This document shows, piece after piece, positions 1 to 5,965 of a stretch of 24,063 nt of DNA (position 1 is the stretch's first letter; each line of letters opens with the position of its first letter). Below the pieces are notes generated by a model. That model did no database searches. It was not told where the DNA came from and saw only the letters and a list, made by a program, of their open reading frames with translations. This stretch comes from a virus: IMG/VR virus record IMGVR_UViG_3300024262_000238, positions 1 through 24,063 of that record. One strand, given 5' to 3'. A program made the translations under genes and the position numbers.

Positions 1-114
1 AAAATTGATCATGATCCTAAAATAGCAGCTTACTATAGATTTAAAAATGTAATGCAATTATCTCGAGATTTTGACAACGGAGTATTTGCAGAAGCGTTGA
101 TTTTAGGTATGTAA
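1..114 (+). CDS. 3' end of an unknown gene (partial)
   Basis: An open frame runs in from the left edge and ends at a TAA at 112-114, giving 37 residues that finish in ...EALILGM. The tail contains a helical, aromatic-rich stretch (AAYYRFKNVMQLSRDF). Too little is present to assign a family. It lies 12 bases before a tRNA gene and on the same strand as everything else in the window, so it is probably co-transcribed with it. Confidence 0.6.
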   Translation, partial: KIDHDPKIAAYYRFKNVMQLSRDFDNGVFAEALILGM

Positions 115-126
115 AGTATAAAGTAA

Positions 127-200
127 GGGCCTGTAGCTCAGATGGTTAGAGCAGTGCACTCATAATGCAAAGGTCGTGAGTTCAAATCTCTCCCGGCCCA
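127..200 (+). tRNA. tRNA with CAT anticodon (Met, or Ile2 reading AUA)
   Basis: The cloverleaf can be folded by eye. The acceptor is 127-133 with 193-199 and discriminator A200; the D stem GCTC/GAGC is 136-139 with 149-152. The anticodon stem is 154-158 with 166-170, with loop CTCATAA and anticodon CAT at 161-163; the T stem is 176-180 with 188-192 and loop TTCAAAT. Three positions do not pair (132/194, 154/170, 177/191), so it is slightly degenerate. It is not an initiator type, because G1-C72 is paired and the GGG/CCC anticodon-stem pairs are absent. CCA is not encoded. A CAT anticodon can mean elongator Met or lysidine-modified Ile2, and the sequence alone does not settle which. Confidence 0.88.
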
Positions 201-233
201 CAATTAAATTAACTGTTATAAAAATAAAATCAA

Positions 234-647
234 ATGAAAATGAAAGAAAGTAGAATTAAATTATCAGATAATATGATTTCTGCTGTTGCTAAAATGTCAA
301 ACGGCAATCCTGGAGCAATGACATTTATGATGAAGTTGATAACCGATGCTGAAAAAATAGATCCTGGTAATCAGATGGGTGGTTTACACTCAATGTTACT
401 AGCAGACACTTTTGGTATTTATGGTACTGATTTATATGTACTATGGAGTGATATATGCAATAGAAATACAGGATTGGCTATGGCAATGTTGACCGGCGCG
501 CAGTTAGGTATTATATCTGGTAAATTGTTAGCAGATGCTTGTAGTCGTCAAGATTACTCAGGTAGAGATATGATTGATGTTGAAAGTGTATACAAAAAAG
601 TTTGTGAAAAAGTAGAAAGTTTCGATAAAACATTAGAATCATTATAA
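234..647 (+). CDS. Conserved-looking phage hypothetical protein, 137 aa
   Basis: I do not recognise a named function. The protein is mostly helical with no signal peptide. Its middle part (about residues 20-100) is rich in Gly, Ala and Met and reads like a compact soluble domain (SNGNPGAMTFMMKLI, then LLADTFGIYGTDLYVLW, then TGAQLGIISGKLLADA). Proteins with this general look recur in large tailed phages, but that is from memory and untested. A second ATG at 240 gives a start two codons later. The gene sits between two tRNA genes, with a 39-aa membrane ORF starting 2 bases after its stop. Confidence 0.75.
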   Translation: MKMKESRIKLSDNMISAVAKMSNGNPGAMTFMMKLITDAEKIDPGNQMGGLHSMLLADTFGIYGTDLYVLWSDICNRNTGLAMAMLTGAQLGIISGKLLADACSRQDYSGRDMIDVESVYKKVCEKVESFDKTLESL

Positions 648-649
648 AA

Positions 650-769
650 ATGAAAATTATGTGTATAGCAATAAGTATAATAATAGGAATATCTTTTGCT
701 GCTTTAATAGCTGCATTAATATGGACAATGTTTTGGGATCAAAATGATGGTGGCTTCCCTGGGAGCTAA
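650..769 (+). CDS. 39-aa single-span membrane microprotein
   Basis: An ATG 2 bases after the previous stop opens a 40-codon frame ending in TAA at 767-769. Residues 3 to about 28 are almost entirely hydrophobic (CIAISIIIGISFAALIAALI), followed by WTMFWDQNDGG and a short polar tail. This suggests a one-pass membrane peptide with a short exposed C terminus. The stop is only 2 bases before the first base of the tRNA-Leu gene, which fits one processed transcript. No ribosome site stands out, so translation may be coupled to the upstream gene. Function unknown; phage microproteins of this type can be membrane modulators, but nothing here shows it. Confidence 0.5.
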   Translation: MKIMCIAISIIIGISFAALIAALIWTMFWDQNDGGFPGS

Positions 770-771
770 AT

Positions 772-845
772 GCTTCGGTGACGGAATAGGTATACGTGCT
801 ACACTCAAAATGTAGATTTTGTGGGTTCGACTCCCACTCGGAGTA
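772..845 (+). tRNA. tRNA-Leu (CAA anticodon) with a short variable arm
   Basis: The acceptor 772-778 pairs fully with 838-844 using three G-U pairs; A845 is the discriminator. The D stem ACG/CGT is 781-783 with 795-797. The anticodon stem CTACA/TGTAG is 799-803 with 811-815, with loop CTCAAAA and anticodon CAA at 806-808. The T stem GTGGG/CCCAC is 821-825 with 833-837, with loop TTCGACT. Anticodon CAA assigns Leu (codon UUG). The D arm looks like that of bacterial tRNA-Leu, but the variable region is only 5 bases (816-820) instead of the long extra arm usual for class II tRNAs. CCA is not encoded. Confidence 0.88.
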
Positions 846-863
846 CTAATTAGCTTACTTGAG

Positions 864-878
864 TATATTTATATAAAA
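864..878 (+). promoter_or_regulatory. Candidate phage promoter motif, copy 1
   Basis: TATATTTATATAAAA is identical over 15 bases to the copy at 10331 and near-identical to those at 8312, 19667 and 23353. All five lie in gaps just before genes. It contains the 10-base palindrome TTTATATAAA. Here it directly abuts the annotated ATG at 878, so if it is a promoter the used start may be the ATG at 902. No -35 box is evident. Confidence 0.45.
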
Positions 879-1330
879 TGAAAATATTACTTAGTACGTT
901 AATGAACGAAGCATTTCTTGGATATTATAATGCAGACACAAAAGAAGATGTAGAAGTTTTTATAAACCCAAGAAGCATAAAAAGAATGAAACCTAATATC
1001 AGAGCTATCAGTGATGAGAAAGGTGATTTGTTTGTAATTGATGATGCTTTCGGTGTTATACATATGCATCTTTTAAACTGGTTGGGAAAGAACACTCCAT
1101 ACTTACCTAATAAAAGATATACGTATGATGATTATTCAGATATGTTATCAAAGTATATATTTTGGGAAAGAGATGGTAAATCAGATACATTTGCTTTAGG
1201 TGAATCTTATGCAGATGATGATGCTGAGTTTATTCAAAAAGACTGGGTTGATAAAGTTAAAAGAAAAAATCCACAATATAAATTTACAACAAAAATATGG
1301 GGCGAAGAGGTGTTTAAAGATGAAACTTAA
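878..1330 (+). CDS. Unknown protein, 150 aa, with possible N-terminal head-targeting leader
   Basis: No family is recognised. The protein is soluble, mixed alpha/beta, and rich in aromatic and acidic residues (DDYSDMLSKYIFWERDGKSDTF near residues 105-125). The N terminus MKILLSTLMNEAFLGYY has Glu11-Ala12, which sits where the two following genes have Glu-Gly in an ITEG motif, so the leader may be shared; this is weaker here because the P3 residue is Met. The repeated promoter-like motif ends at the first base of the ATG. An in-frame ATG at 902 (residue 9) is an alternative start, and using it would remove most of that leader. The stop overlaps the start of the next gene by 11 bases, indicating translational coupling. 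Confidence 0.75.
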   Translation: MKILLSTLMNEAFLGYYNADTKEDVEVFINPRSIKRMKPNIRAISDEKGDLFVIDDAFGVIHMHLLNWLGKNTPYLPNKRYTYDDYSDMLSKYIFWERDGKSDTFALGESYADDDAEFIQKDWVDKVKRKNPQYKFTTKIWGEEVFKDET

Positions 1331-2081
1331 TCTAGAAAATATTATAACAGAAGGTATATATGACCCAGGCATACTCAAAGCTGTATTTTTAGCCGGTGGA
1401 CCAGCTTCTGGCAAATCTTGGGTTGTTAACAAGATATTTGGTGTAGGTGGAAAAACAGCAACTGATATATCATCACACTATGGATTAAAACTTATAAATA
1501 GTGATATTCAATTTGAAAGAATATTGAAAAGCAGTGATATTGACATAGCTGATCTAGCTAAATTACCACCAGAAGAATTTAAAAAAATAAGTATGGGTGG
1601 TGATAGTAAAAGAGGGAAAGCAAAGGAGATTGTTGGTAAACAGAAAAAGTTTTTTGAATCTGGTAGACTTGGTTTAATTATAGATGGAACTGGAAAAGAT
1701 CAGAAAAAGATTGAAAGACAAAAACGATCATTAGAAGCACTTGGGTATGATACCGCAATGATATTTGTTAACACTGATTTAAAAACTGCTTTAGAAAGAA
1801 ATAGCAAAAGAAAAAGAGTTTTACCAGATGATTTAGTTGAAGAAATGTGGAAAAGCGTACAAAGAAATTTGGGAAGTTTCCAAAACATGTTTGACTTATT
1901 CATTATAATAGACAATTCAGATATAATACAAGAAGACAGAGATGAAGTTTTTTCTAAAAATGCTAAAAATCAAATAAAAAAAATCGAACAGTTCTTAAAC
2001 AAACCTGTAGAAAATGCAATTGGAAAAGTTTGGATGAATTATAGATTGAAACTAAAAAACAAAACTAGGAGTGAACGCTAG
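1320..2081 (+). CDS. P-loop kinase/zeta-toxin-like NTPase, first of a tandem pair
   Basis: This 253-aa protein has a Walker A motif GGPASGKS at residues 26-33, a conserved NSDIQFE segment near 60-66, LIIDGTG near 119-125 and a basic RNSKRKR patch near 160. Together they fit the P-loop kinase fold shared by polynucleotide kinases and zeta-type kinases. The substrate cannot be read from sequence. The frame is open further upstream, but the ATG at 1320 is chosen because it gives an N terminus colinear with the paralogue downstream and overlaps the preceding stop by only 11 bases. The leader MKLNLENIITE|G resembles T4 capsid-targeting leaders (MKTYQEFIAE|A), which is an inference. The next gene begins at the base after its stop. 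Confidence 0.82.
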   Translation: MKLNLENIITEGIYDPGILKAVFLAGGPASGKSWVVNKIFGVGGKTATDISSHYGLKLINSDIQFERILKSSDIDIADLAKLPPEEFKKISMGGDSKRGKAKEIVGKQKKFFESGRLGLIIDGTGKDQKKIERQKRSLEALGYDTAMIFVNTDLKTALERNSKRKRVLPDDLVEEMWKSVQRNLGSFQNMFDLFIIIDNSDIIQEDRDEVFSKNAKNQIKKIEQFLNKPVENAIGKVWMNYRLKLKNKTRSER

Positions 2082-2831
2082 ATGACTAACATTAAATTAT
2101 TCAAATTAATAACTGAAGGTGTTTATGATCAGGGTATATTGAAAGCTATATTTTTAGCAGGTGGTCCCGGCTCTGGTAAGTCATGGGTTGGTAAACAAAT
2201 ATTTGGAATAGATAGTGAAGAAACAATACGATCTTTTTCTAATTTTGGCTTAAAACAAGTTGCAAACGACATACAGTTTGAGAAGATGTTAAAACAGCAA
2301 GGCTATGATCCAAAAGATTTACAGAATTTGCCACCCGAAGAATTTAAAAAACTTACTGTTGGTGATAACAGCTTAAGGGCAAAAGCAAAAGCAATAATTG
2401 ATAAACAAAAAGATTTTTTTAAACAAGGGAGATTAGGTTTAATTATAGATGGAACTGGACAAAATTATGAGAAAACTAGAAACCAAAAAAAAGTATTAGA
2501 AAGTCTAGGTTATGATGTTGGTATGGTGTTTGTTAATACAGATTTAGAAACTGCACAAAAGAGAAATCAGAGAAGAAAAAGACAGTTACCTATAGATTTA
2601 ATCGAAGAGCTTTGGCACACTGTACAAAAAAACTTAGGAAAGTACCAAGAAATGTTCGGAGACAATTTCGTAATAGTTGACAATTCTGCAGAAGAAGGCG
2701 AAGAGTTTTTCAAACAGTATAACAAACCACAGATTAAAAAAGTAGAAAAATTTTTAAAAGCACCAGTTGAAAATGAAGCTGGAAAAGTTTGGATAGAATT
2801 TCAAATGCAAACTAGAAATAGATTAAAATAA
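2082..2831 (+). CDS. P-loop kinase/zeta-toxin-like NTPase, second of a tandem pair
   Basis: This 249-aa protein aligns end to end with the upstream one, with shared blocks ITEG(I/V)YD, GILKA(V/I)FLAGGP, LPPEEFKK, GRLGLIIDGTG, ALGYD/SLGYD and VFVNTDL. The Walker A motif is GGPGSGKS at residues 27-34. Catalytic-looking features are retained in both copies, so neither looks decayed. The start codon directly follows the upstream TAG, so the two are almost certainly co-translated. Like its partner it carries a short leader ending ITE|G (Glu12-Gly13), a candidate prohead-protease site. The stop is 8 bases before the tmRNA 5' end. Tandem duplication is the simplest origin; the function of having two copies is unknown. 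Confidence 0.85.
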   Translation: MTNIKLFKLITEGVYDQGILKAIFLAGGPGSGKSWVGKQIFGIDSEETIRSFSNFGLKQVANDIQFEKMLKQQGYDPKDLQNLPPEEFKKLTVGDNSLRAKAKAIIDKQKDFFKQGRLGLIIDGTGQNYEKTRNQKKVLESLGYDVGMVFVNTDLETAQKRNQRRKRQLPIDLIEELWHTVQKNLGKYQEMFGDNFVIVDNSAEEGEEFFKQYNKPQIKKVEKFLKAPVENEAGKVWIEFQMQTRNRLK

Positions 2832-2839
2832 TTATAAAG

Positions 2840-3221
2840 GGGGTAGTATTGGTGATTTGACATTCAATACACAGTTCTTTTACATGATGCAGGTAGTACT
2901 AGATGGAAGTACTTAAATATCCTATCAAATACATTAAATGGCGATAACGCACAACTAGCGATCGCAGCGTAGAAACTCGCTGCCCGCGTAGCGGCTGAAA
3001 AAGTATTCTTATTAAGCCACAAAGATGTATAACTGGAATACTTAATACCAGCAATGGCAGTATTATATATCAAATAGTAGTTGAAGCCCAACAAGAAAAT
3101 GGGGATAGCTAGAGATTGTCATTATAACGTGAGCTATATAATTAATGGAAAATGACTAAACTTGTGAATGAATGTAGATTAACATATTGTTTGGACTCGG
3201 GTTCGACTCCCGACTACTCCA
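2840..3221 (+). ncRNA. ssrA: Phage-encoded tmRNA (ssrA)
   Basis: The 5' GGGGTAG (2840-2846) pairs with CTACTCC (3214-3220), including the G3-U70 wobble that alanyl-tRNA synthetase recognises; A3221 is the discriminator and CCA is not encoded. The T arm is TCGGG/CCCGA (3197-3201 with 3209-3213) around TTCGACT. The 5' part continues TATTGGTGATTTGACA, similar to the bacterial D-arm-like region. The tag frame starts at a GGC at 2940 and reads GDNAQLAIAA then TAG (2970-2972). Its stop lies in the loop of a GCAGCG/CGCTGC hairpin (2964-2969 with 2978-2983), the expected helix 5. Further stems fit pseudoknots: AGTACT/AGTACT (2895 with 2908), AAGTATTC/GAATACTT (3001 with 3036), CCGC/GCGG (2984 with 2991). 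CAATA/TATTG may form helix 2. Its role would be ribosome rescue and tagging of stalled products. Confidence 0.93.
2940..2972 (+). other. tmRNA tag reading frame GDNAQLAIAA
   Basis: The ten codons from GGC to GCG followed by TAG encode GDNAQLAIAA. The C-terminal Ala-Ala is the hallmark of degradation tags. The exact resume codon is inferred from the Gly start typical of related tags and from the helix 5 position, and could be off by a codon. Confidence 0.8.
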
Positions 3222-3246
3222 CACTTTAAATTAAATACATAGAAAG

Positions 3247-3510
3247 ATGAAAAATGATATCAATGGATTAGACTTCAGAAATAAGCACAATAAAGGCGAC
3301 ATGATTCGCTTTCATTTTGATGCTACTACTGAAGAGTTTAATCCAGAAATGAGTATTGTCTGCACTCGTGGCGGACAAGTTAGTATATGCTATATAGACT
3401 ATAAAGATATAAAAGAATTAGCAGAGTGGTTAAATGAAAAAATTAAAAACACTGATGAGTCAATTGATAGTAGTGTTGACAATGTTATGGATAATTATAT
3501 CTGTAAGTAG
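3247..3510 (+). CDS. Unknown small protein, 87 aa
   Basis: No family is recognised. The core (residues 18-70) alternates strands and one helix (GDMIRFHFDATTEEFNPEMSI, then QVSICYIDYKDIKELAEWLNE), with an acidic, Ser-rich C terminus. There is no signal peptide or membrane segment. It is the first gene after the tmRNA, 25 bases from its 3' end, and is followed 12 bases later by another small gene on the same strand. Start at ATG 3247 follows a GAAAG tract that could serve as a weak ribosome site. Confidence 0.7.
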   Translation: MKNDINGLDFRNKHNKGDMIRFHFDATTEEFNPEMSIVCTRGGQVSICYIDYKDIKELAEWLNEKIKNTDESIDSSVDNVMDNYICK

Positions 3511-3522
3511 AAAGGAAAGATC

Positions 3523-3723
3523 ATGATAGTAAAATTTATAAATAAAACAGAGAGTTTAGAAAGCATAGATGAGAGAGAAATGCTAAGTAAACCAGAAATA
3601 GGTGAAAGCATTGTATTAGATGGTGAAACATTCATGATAGAAAATATTTCTCATGATTTTGAAAAAGGTAAACAAGTAATATTAGCTTTTATAGTCAAAA
3701 CAAAACAATTATTGAAAGGGTAA
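3523..3723 (+). CDS. Unknown small protein, 66 aa
   Basis: A good ribosome site (AAAGGAAAG at 3511-3519) precedes the ATG, which supports translation. The protein looks like a small beta-rich domain (IGESIVLDGETFMIENISHDFEKGKQVILAFIV from about residue 25), reminiscent of small phage accessory proteins, but no function can be assigned. The 70 bases that follow hold an AT-rich inverted repeat and no gene. Confidence 0.7.
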   Translation: MIVKFINKTESLESIDEREMLSKPEIGESIVLDGETFMIENISHDFEKGKQVILAFIVKTKQLLKG

Positions 3724-3747
3724 GTGTTATTCGTTATGATTATAGAT

Positions 3748-3781
3748 TATAATTATATATGATAATATATGTGTAATTATA
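3748..3781. repeat. AT-rich inverted repeat between small genes
   Basis: TATAATTA (3748-3755) is repeated inverted as TAATTATA (3774-3781), with TATAT/ATATA tracts between them that could extend the pairing. It fills the 70-base gap before the gene at 3794. No T-run follows, so it is not a classical terminator; a regulatory or mRNA-stability role is possible but unproven in so AT-rich a genome. Confidence 0.35.
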
Positions 3782-3793
3782 AACAAAACAAAA

Positions 3794-4078
3794 ATGAATA
3801 ACACTAAAGTTGAACGTAACACTTTTTTAAATCAAGCATTTGCAAACGGACAAGATGACAAAGAATCAAAACTTGGTAAATTATACTGGGGTATAGATTT
3901 TGAAATGTTCACTAAACTTAAAATGGTGCAAGGAAAACAACCAACAATTGGAAGATTAATAGTCGGAAATAAAAACATAGAACTTACCGTAAGTGAATGC
4001 AAACGTGTTTGCGAGACATTAGAAGATGCTATGAATCAATATAATCTAATGGTAAGAACTGGTAGGTACGAAACATAA
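3794..4078 (+). CDS. Unknown protein, 94 aa
   Basis: No named family is recognised. The centre reads as a small beta sheet followed by a long helix (KLYWGIDFEMFTKLKMVQGKQ, then IGRLIVGNKNIELTVSECKRV, then CETLEDAMNQYNLMVRTG). It has no membrane segment. It is 6 bases ahead of the next gene on the same strand and probably co-transcribed with it. Confidence 0.7.
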   Translation: MNNTKVERNTFLNQAFANGQDDKESKLGKLYWGIDFEMFTKLKMVQGKQPTIGRLIVGNKNIELTVSECKRVCETLEDAMNQYNLMVRTGRYET

Positions 4079-4084
4079 AAAAAT

Positions 4085-4501
4085 ATGTGGAATAAAGAAT
4101 TATATGATTTCTATAGTGCATTAGATAAATCTACTAAGCTATATACGCTTTACGAGTATTTCACTAAAGAAAACATAGATGTGGTTACACAGCAGGAGAA
4201 AACTAATAATTTAGAAAAGCTTTTAAGTGCTTATACTGAATTTAAAGCTTTTAAATTTATAGATGAAATTATCAAAACATCTCTCAACAAAGGTTTTGTG
4301 AAAGGTGATATTATTAATATAGCTCAAAACGAACATACTATAGTATTATCTAGTAATAGAATAAAAATATTAGATATAGTTGTAAGTGAGTTTTTCAATT
4401 ATGGTGTAATACTACAAAGGTTGGATAGCTATAGTATTAATAATATAAAAAGTAGAGAATATAAAATAGTTGGTTTTTCTGTTCCAATATCTCATTCATA
4501 A
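4085..4501 (+). CDS. Unknown protein, 138 aa
   Basis: The N-terminal two thirds look helical (YDFYSALDKSTKLYTLYEYF, NNLEKLLSAYTEFKAFKFIDE). The C-terminal third looks like a beta segment (GDIINIAQNEHTIVLSSNRI, then YKIVGFSVPISHS). No catalytic motif or membrane segment is visible. It lies in a run of small genes with 2-6 base gaps. The frame is intact and its codon use, rich in ATA and TTA, matches its neighbours. Confidence 0.65.
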   Translation: MWNKELYDFYSALDKSTKLYTLYEYFTKENIDVVTQQEKTNNLEKLLSAYTEFKAFKFIDEIIKTSLNKGFVKGDIINIAQNEHTIVLSSNRIKILDIVVSEFFNYGVILQRLDSYSINNIKSREYKIVGFSVPISHS

Positions 4502-4503
4502 AT

Positions 4504-4701
4504 ATGCTTAAAAATAAATTAATTGAACATGAAGGAGTATTATATGTTGTTTTAAGAAAAGTCAAAAAAGACTTTTTTACTGATCAATATTATAAAAATT
4601 TGCTGATACTACTTAATGCTGAAAGGGTTTTGCAGAGTAAAACACATTATTTATATTGTATAGCTGTACAGGATGTTGAATTTGAGGAGCAGATAGCTTA
4701 A
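4504..4701 (+). CDS. Unknown small protein, 65 aa
   Basis: A short frame starting 2 bases after the previous stop. The protein is basic at its N terminus (LRKVKKDFF) and mixed hydrophobic after it, with no clear membrane span. No family is recognised. Its stop overlaps the perfect palindrome AGCTTAAGCT (4695-4704). The following 99 bases contain no gene; they are A-rich and may hold a promoter for the membrane genes, but no match to a consensus is convincing. Confidence 0.55.
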   Translation: MLKNKLIEHEGVLYVVLRKVKKDFFTDQYYKNLLILLNAERVLQSKTHYLYCIAVQDVEFEEQIA

Positions 4702-4800
4702 GCTGCTAGCAACACATAGCTTTCTCTTAAAGTTAAATAGCTTAGTTTGTAATAACTATTAAAAAAATATTTAAAAATGCACTTTTGAAAGAAAAAAATT

Positions 4801-5157
4801 ATGAAAAATTTAGTTGATATGAATATAGGTCAGCTAGTATTATTAGTACTGATATTATTTTTGAGTTTATTTAGCACTTGTAATAGCTGTCAAACGAAAA
4901 CTTTACTGAAACAACATATCTCAGAAAATCATGATAATGATTCTTTAATGTTAGATAAGTTTAACAACATTTATACTAAAGCACAAACTGATGTCATAAA
5001 CGACATCAATAACAGAGAATTATCTAAGAATATATTATATGATTGGAATGCGGTTGTAAGAACTGCAGTCAGACCAGATGACCGTATGAACGAATATGAC
5101 ACTGATATAGGTAATCTCAGGAAATATCTTAAAAAGCTAGAATTGGAAGGGAAATAA
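4801..5157 (+). CDS. Membrane-anchored small protein, 118 aa
   Basis: Residues 8-26 form a single hydrophobic span (IGQLVLLVLILFLSLFS) followed by CNSC. This is an N-terminal anchor or signal-like segment, but Phe at -3 makes it a poor lipobox. The rest is polar and helical, with a basic RK C terminus. One possibility is a spanin-like or accessory envelope protein, but no lysis motif proves it. The gene is one base upstream of a four-span membrane protein (its stop at 5155-5157, the next ATG at 5159), implying a joint role at the membrane. Confidence 0.65.
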   Translation: MKNLVDMNIGQLVLLVLILFLSLFSTCNSCQTKTLLKQHISENHDNDSLMLDKFNNIYTKAQTDVINDINNRELSKNILYDWNAVVRTAVRPDDRMNEYDTDIGNLRKYLKKLELEGK

Positions 5158-5158
5158 G

Positions 5159-5965
5159 ATGACTTATAATAAAAATCAAGTAGTAAGAGTTTCTATAGTA
5201 TCGCTGTTTTTGATATTGTATTTCTTTGTCAGTATAATTTCAACAATTCACGTTATAGACTTTTTTCACATGTCTAATACTCGAGCAATGTCTATAATGT
5301 TAGCAATTGCTTTTGAACTAGGTGCTGCAGCATCATTGGCTTCGATAGTGATATTAGACAAAATTAACAAATTTGTTGTCTGGTCACTTTTTATAGTCTT
5401 AACAGCAATGCAAATGATGGGAAACATGTTTAACTCATATATTCATTTAGAAGAATATGTAGCTTGGGTAGAGTTATTTGGCTTAAATACTTTAGATGTA
5501 TTATCTCAGAAAAGAATTATAGCTGCTGTTTCTGGTGCAATATTACCGGTTGTGGCTTTGGGTTTTATTAAATCATTGATAGACTATATTAAACCAACCA
5601 AAGAAAACGATATAAATGACTACGAACCCTTTATTCAACAAGAAGAGTTAGATCCAGAGTTTAATCAAATAGTTAATGACAACTTTAATGATTTATTAGC
5701 TGATGACGGTAGTGGAGAAGACAATGAAGTTAAAATAACTAAAGATGATATGGAGAAGATGAGATCAGAAATACCAGAAGGTAATATTACTAGATCATTT
5801 ATTGAGCGAGAATATGAGAATCAACAAAATGAAAAAAAAGCAGTAAAAGATGACACTAGTGTCGAAAAAAATGATTACCTTTATAATAACGATACACTAG
5901 CTGACTCTTATAGATGGGAAAATCCTGAATTTTATACAGATGTTAGAGATAAAAATAAAAAATAA
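5159..5965 (+). CDS. Four-span membrane protein with acidic cytoplasmic tail, 268 aa
   Basis: Four hydrophobic segments are visible at about residues 9-31, 42-66, 71-93 and 119-142. They are followed by a 125-residue polar, acidic tail without domain-like repeats. The layout places both ends on the same side, most likely cytoplasmic. A GGAAGGGAAA ribosome site lies just upstream, inside the previous gene's end. The final A of its TAA is the first base of the next ATG. I do not recognise the family; a role in remodelling the host membrane or in sensing is conceivable only by analogy. Confidence 0.75.
   Translation: MTYNKNQVVRVSIVSLFLILYFFVSIISTIHVIDFFHMSNTRAMSIMLAIAFELGAAASLASIVILDKINKFVVWSLFIVLTAMQMMGNMFNSYIHLEEYVAWVELFGLNTLDVLSQKRIIAAVSGAILPVVALGFIKSLIDYIKPTKENDINDYEPFIQQEELDPEFNQIVNDNFNDLLADDGSGEDNEVKITKDDMEKMRSEIPEGNITRSFIEREYENQQNEKKAVKDDTSVEKNDYLYNNDTLADSYRWENPEFYTDVRDKNKK

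Noticed and set aside
864-878. Reading the repeated motif as a minus-strand T4-type late promoter (TATAAATA)
   Set aside because: The complement does contain ATAAATA, but no minus-strand genes exist upstream of any copy, and each copy precedes + strand genes. The symmetry of the motif leaves a small doubt.
1200-1319. Upstream extension of the first P-loop gene to an ATG at 1200
   Set aside because: It would overlap the preceding gene by 131 bases and destroy the colinear N terminus shared with the paralogue; the ATG at 1320 fits both.
2864-3094. Minus-strand frame of 76 codons
   Set aside because: It lies wholly inside the tmRNA gene, whose paired stems and tag frame explain the sequence; all genes in the window run on the + strand.
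4695-4704. Perfect palindrome AGCTTAAGCT at the end of the 65-aa gene
   Set aside because: Ten bases of symmetry occur by chance at this scale, no T tract follows and there is no second copy, so it is not called as a terminator or operator.
4801-5157. Lipoprotein signal in the 118-aa membrane protein
   Set aside because: The Cys is preceded by F-S-T rather than a proper lipobox, so a simple membrane anchor is the safer reading.
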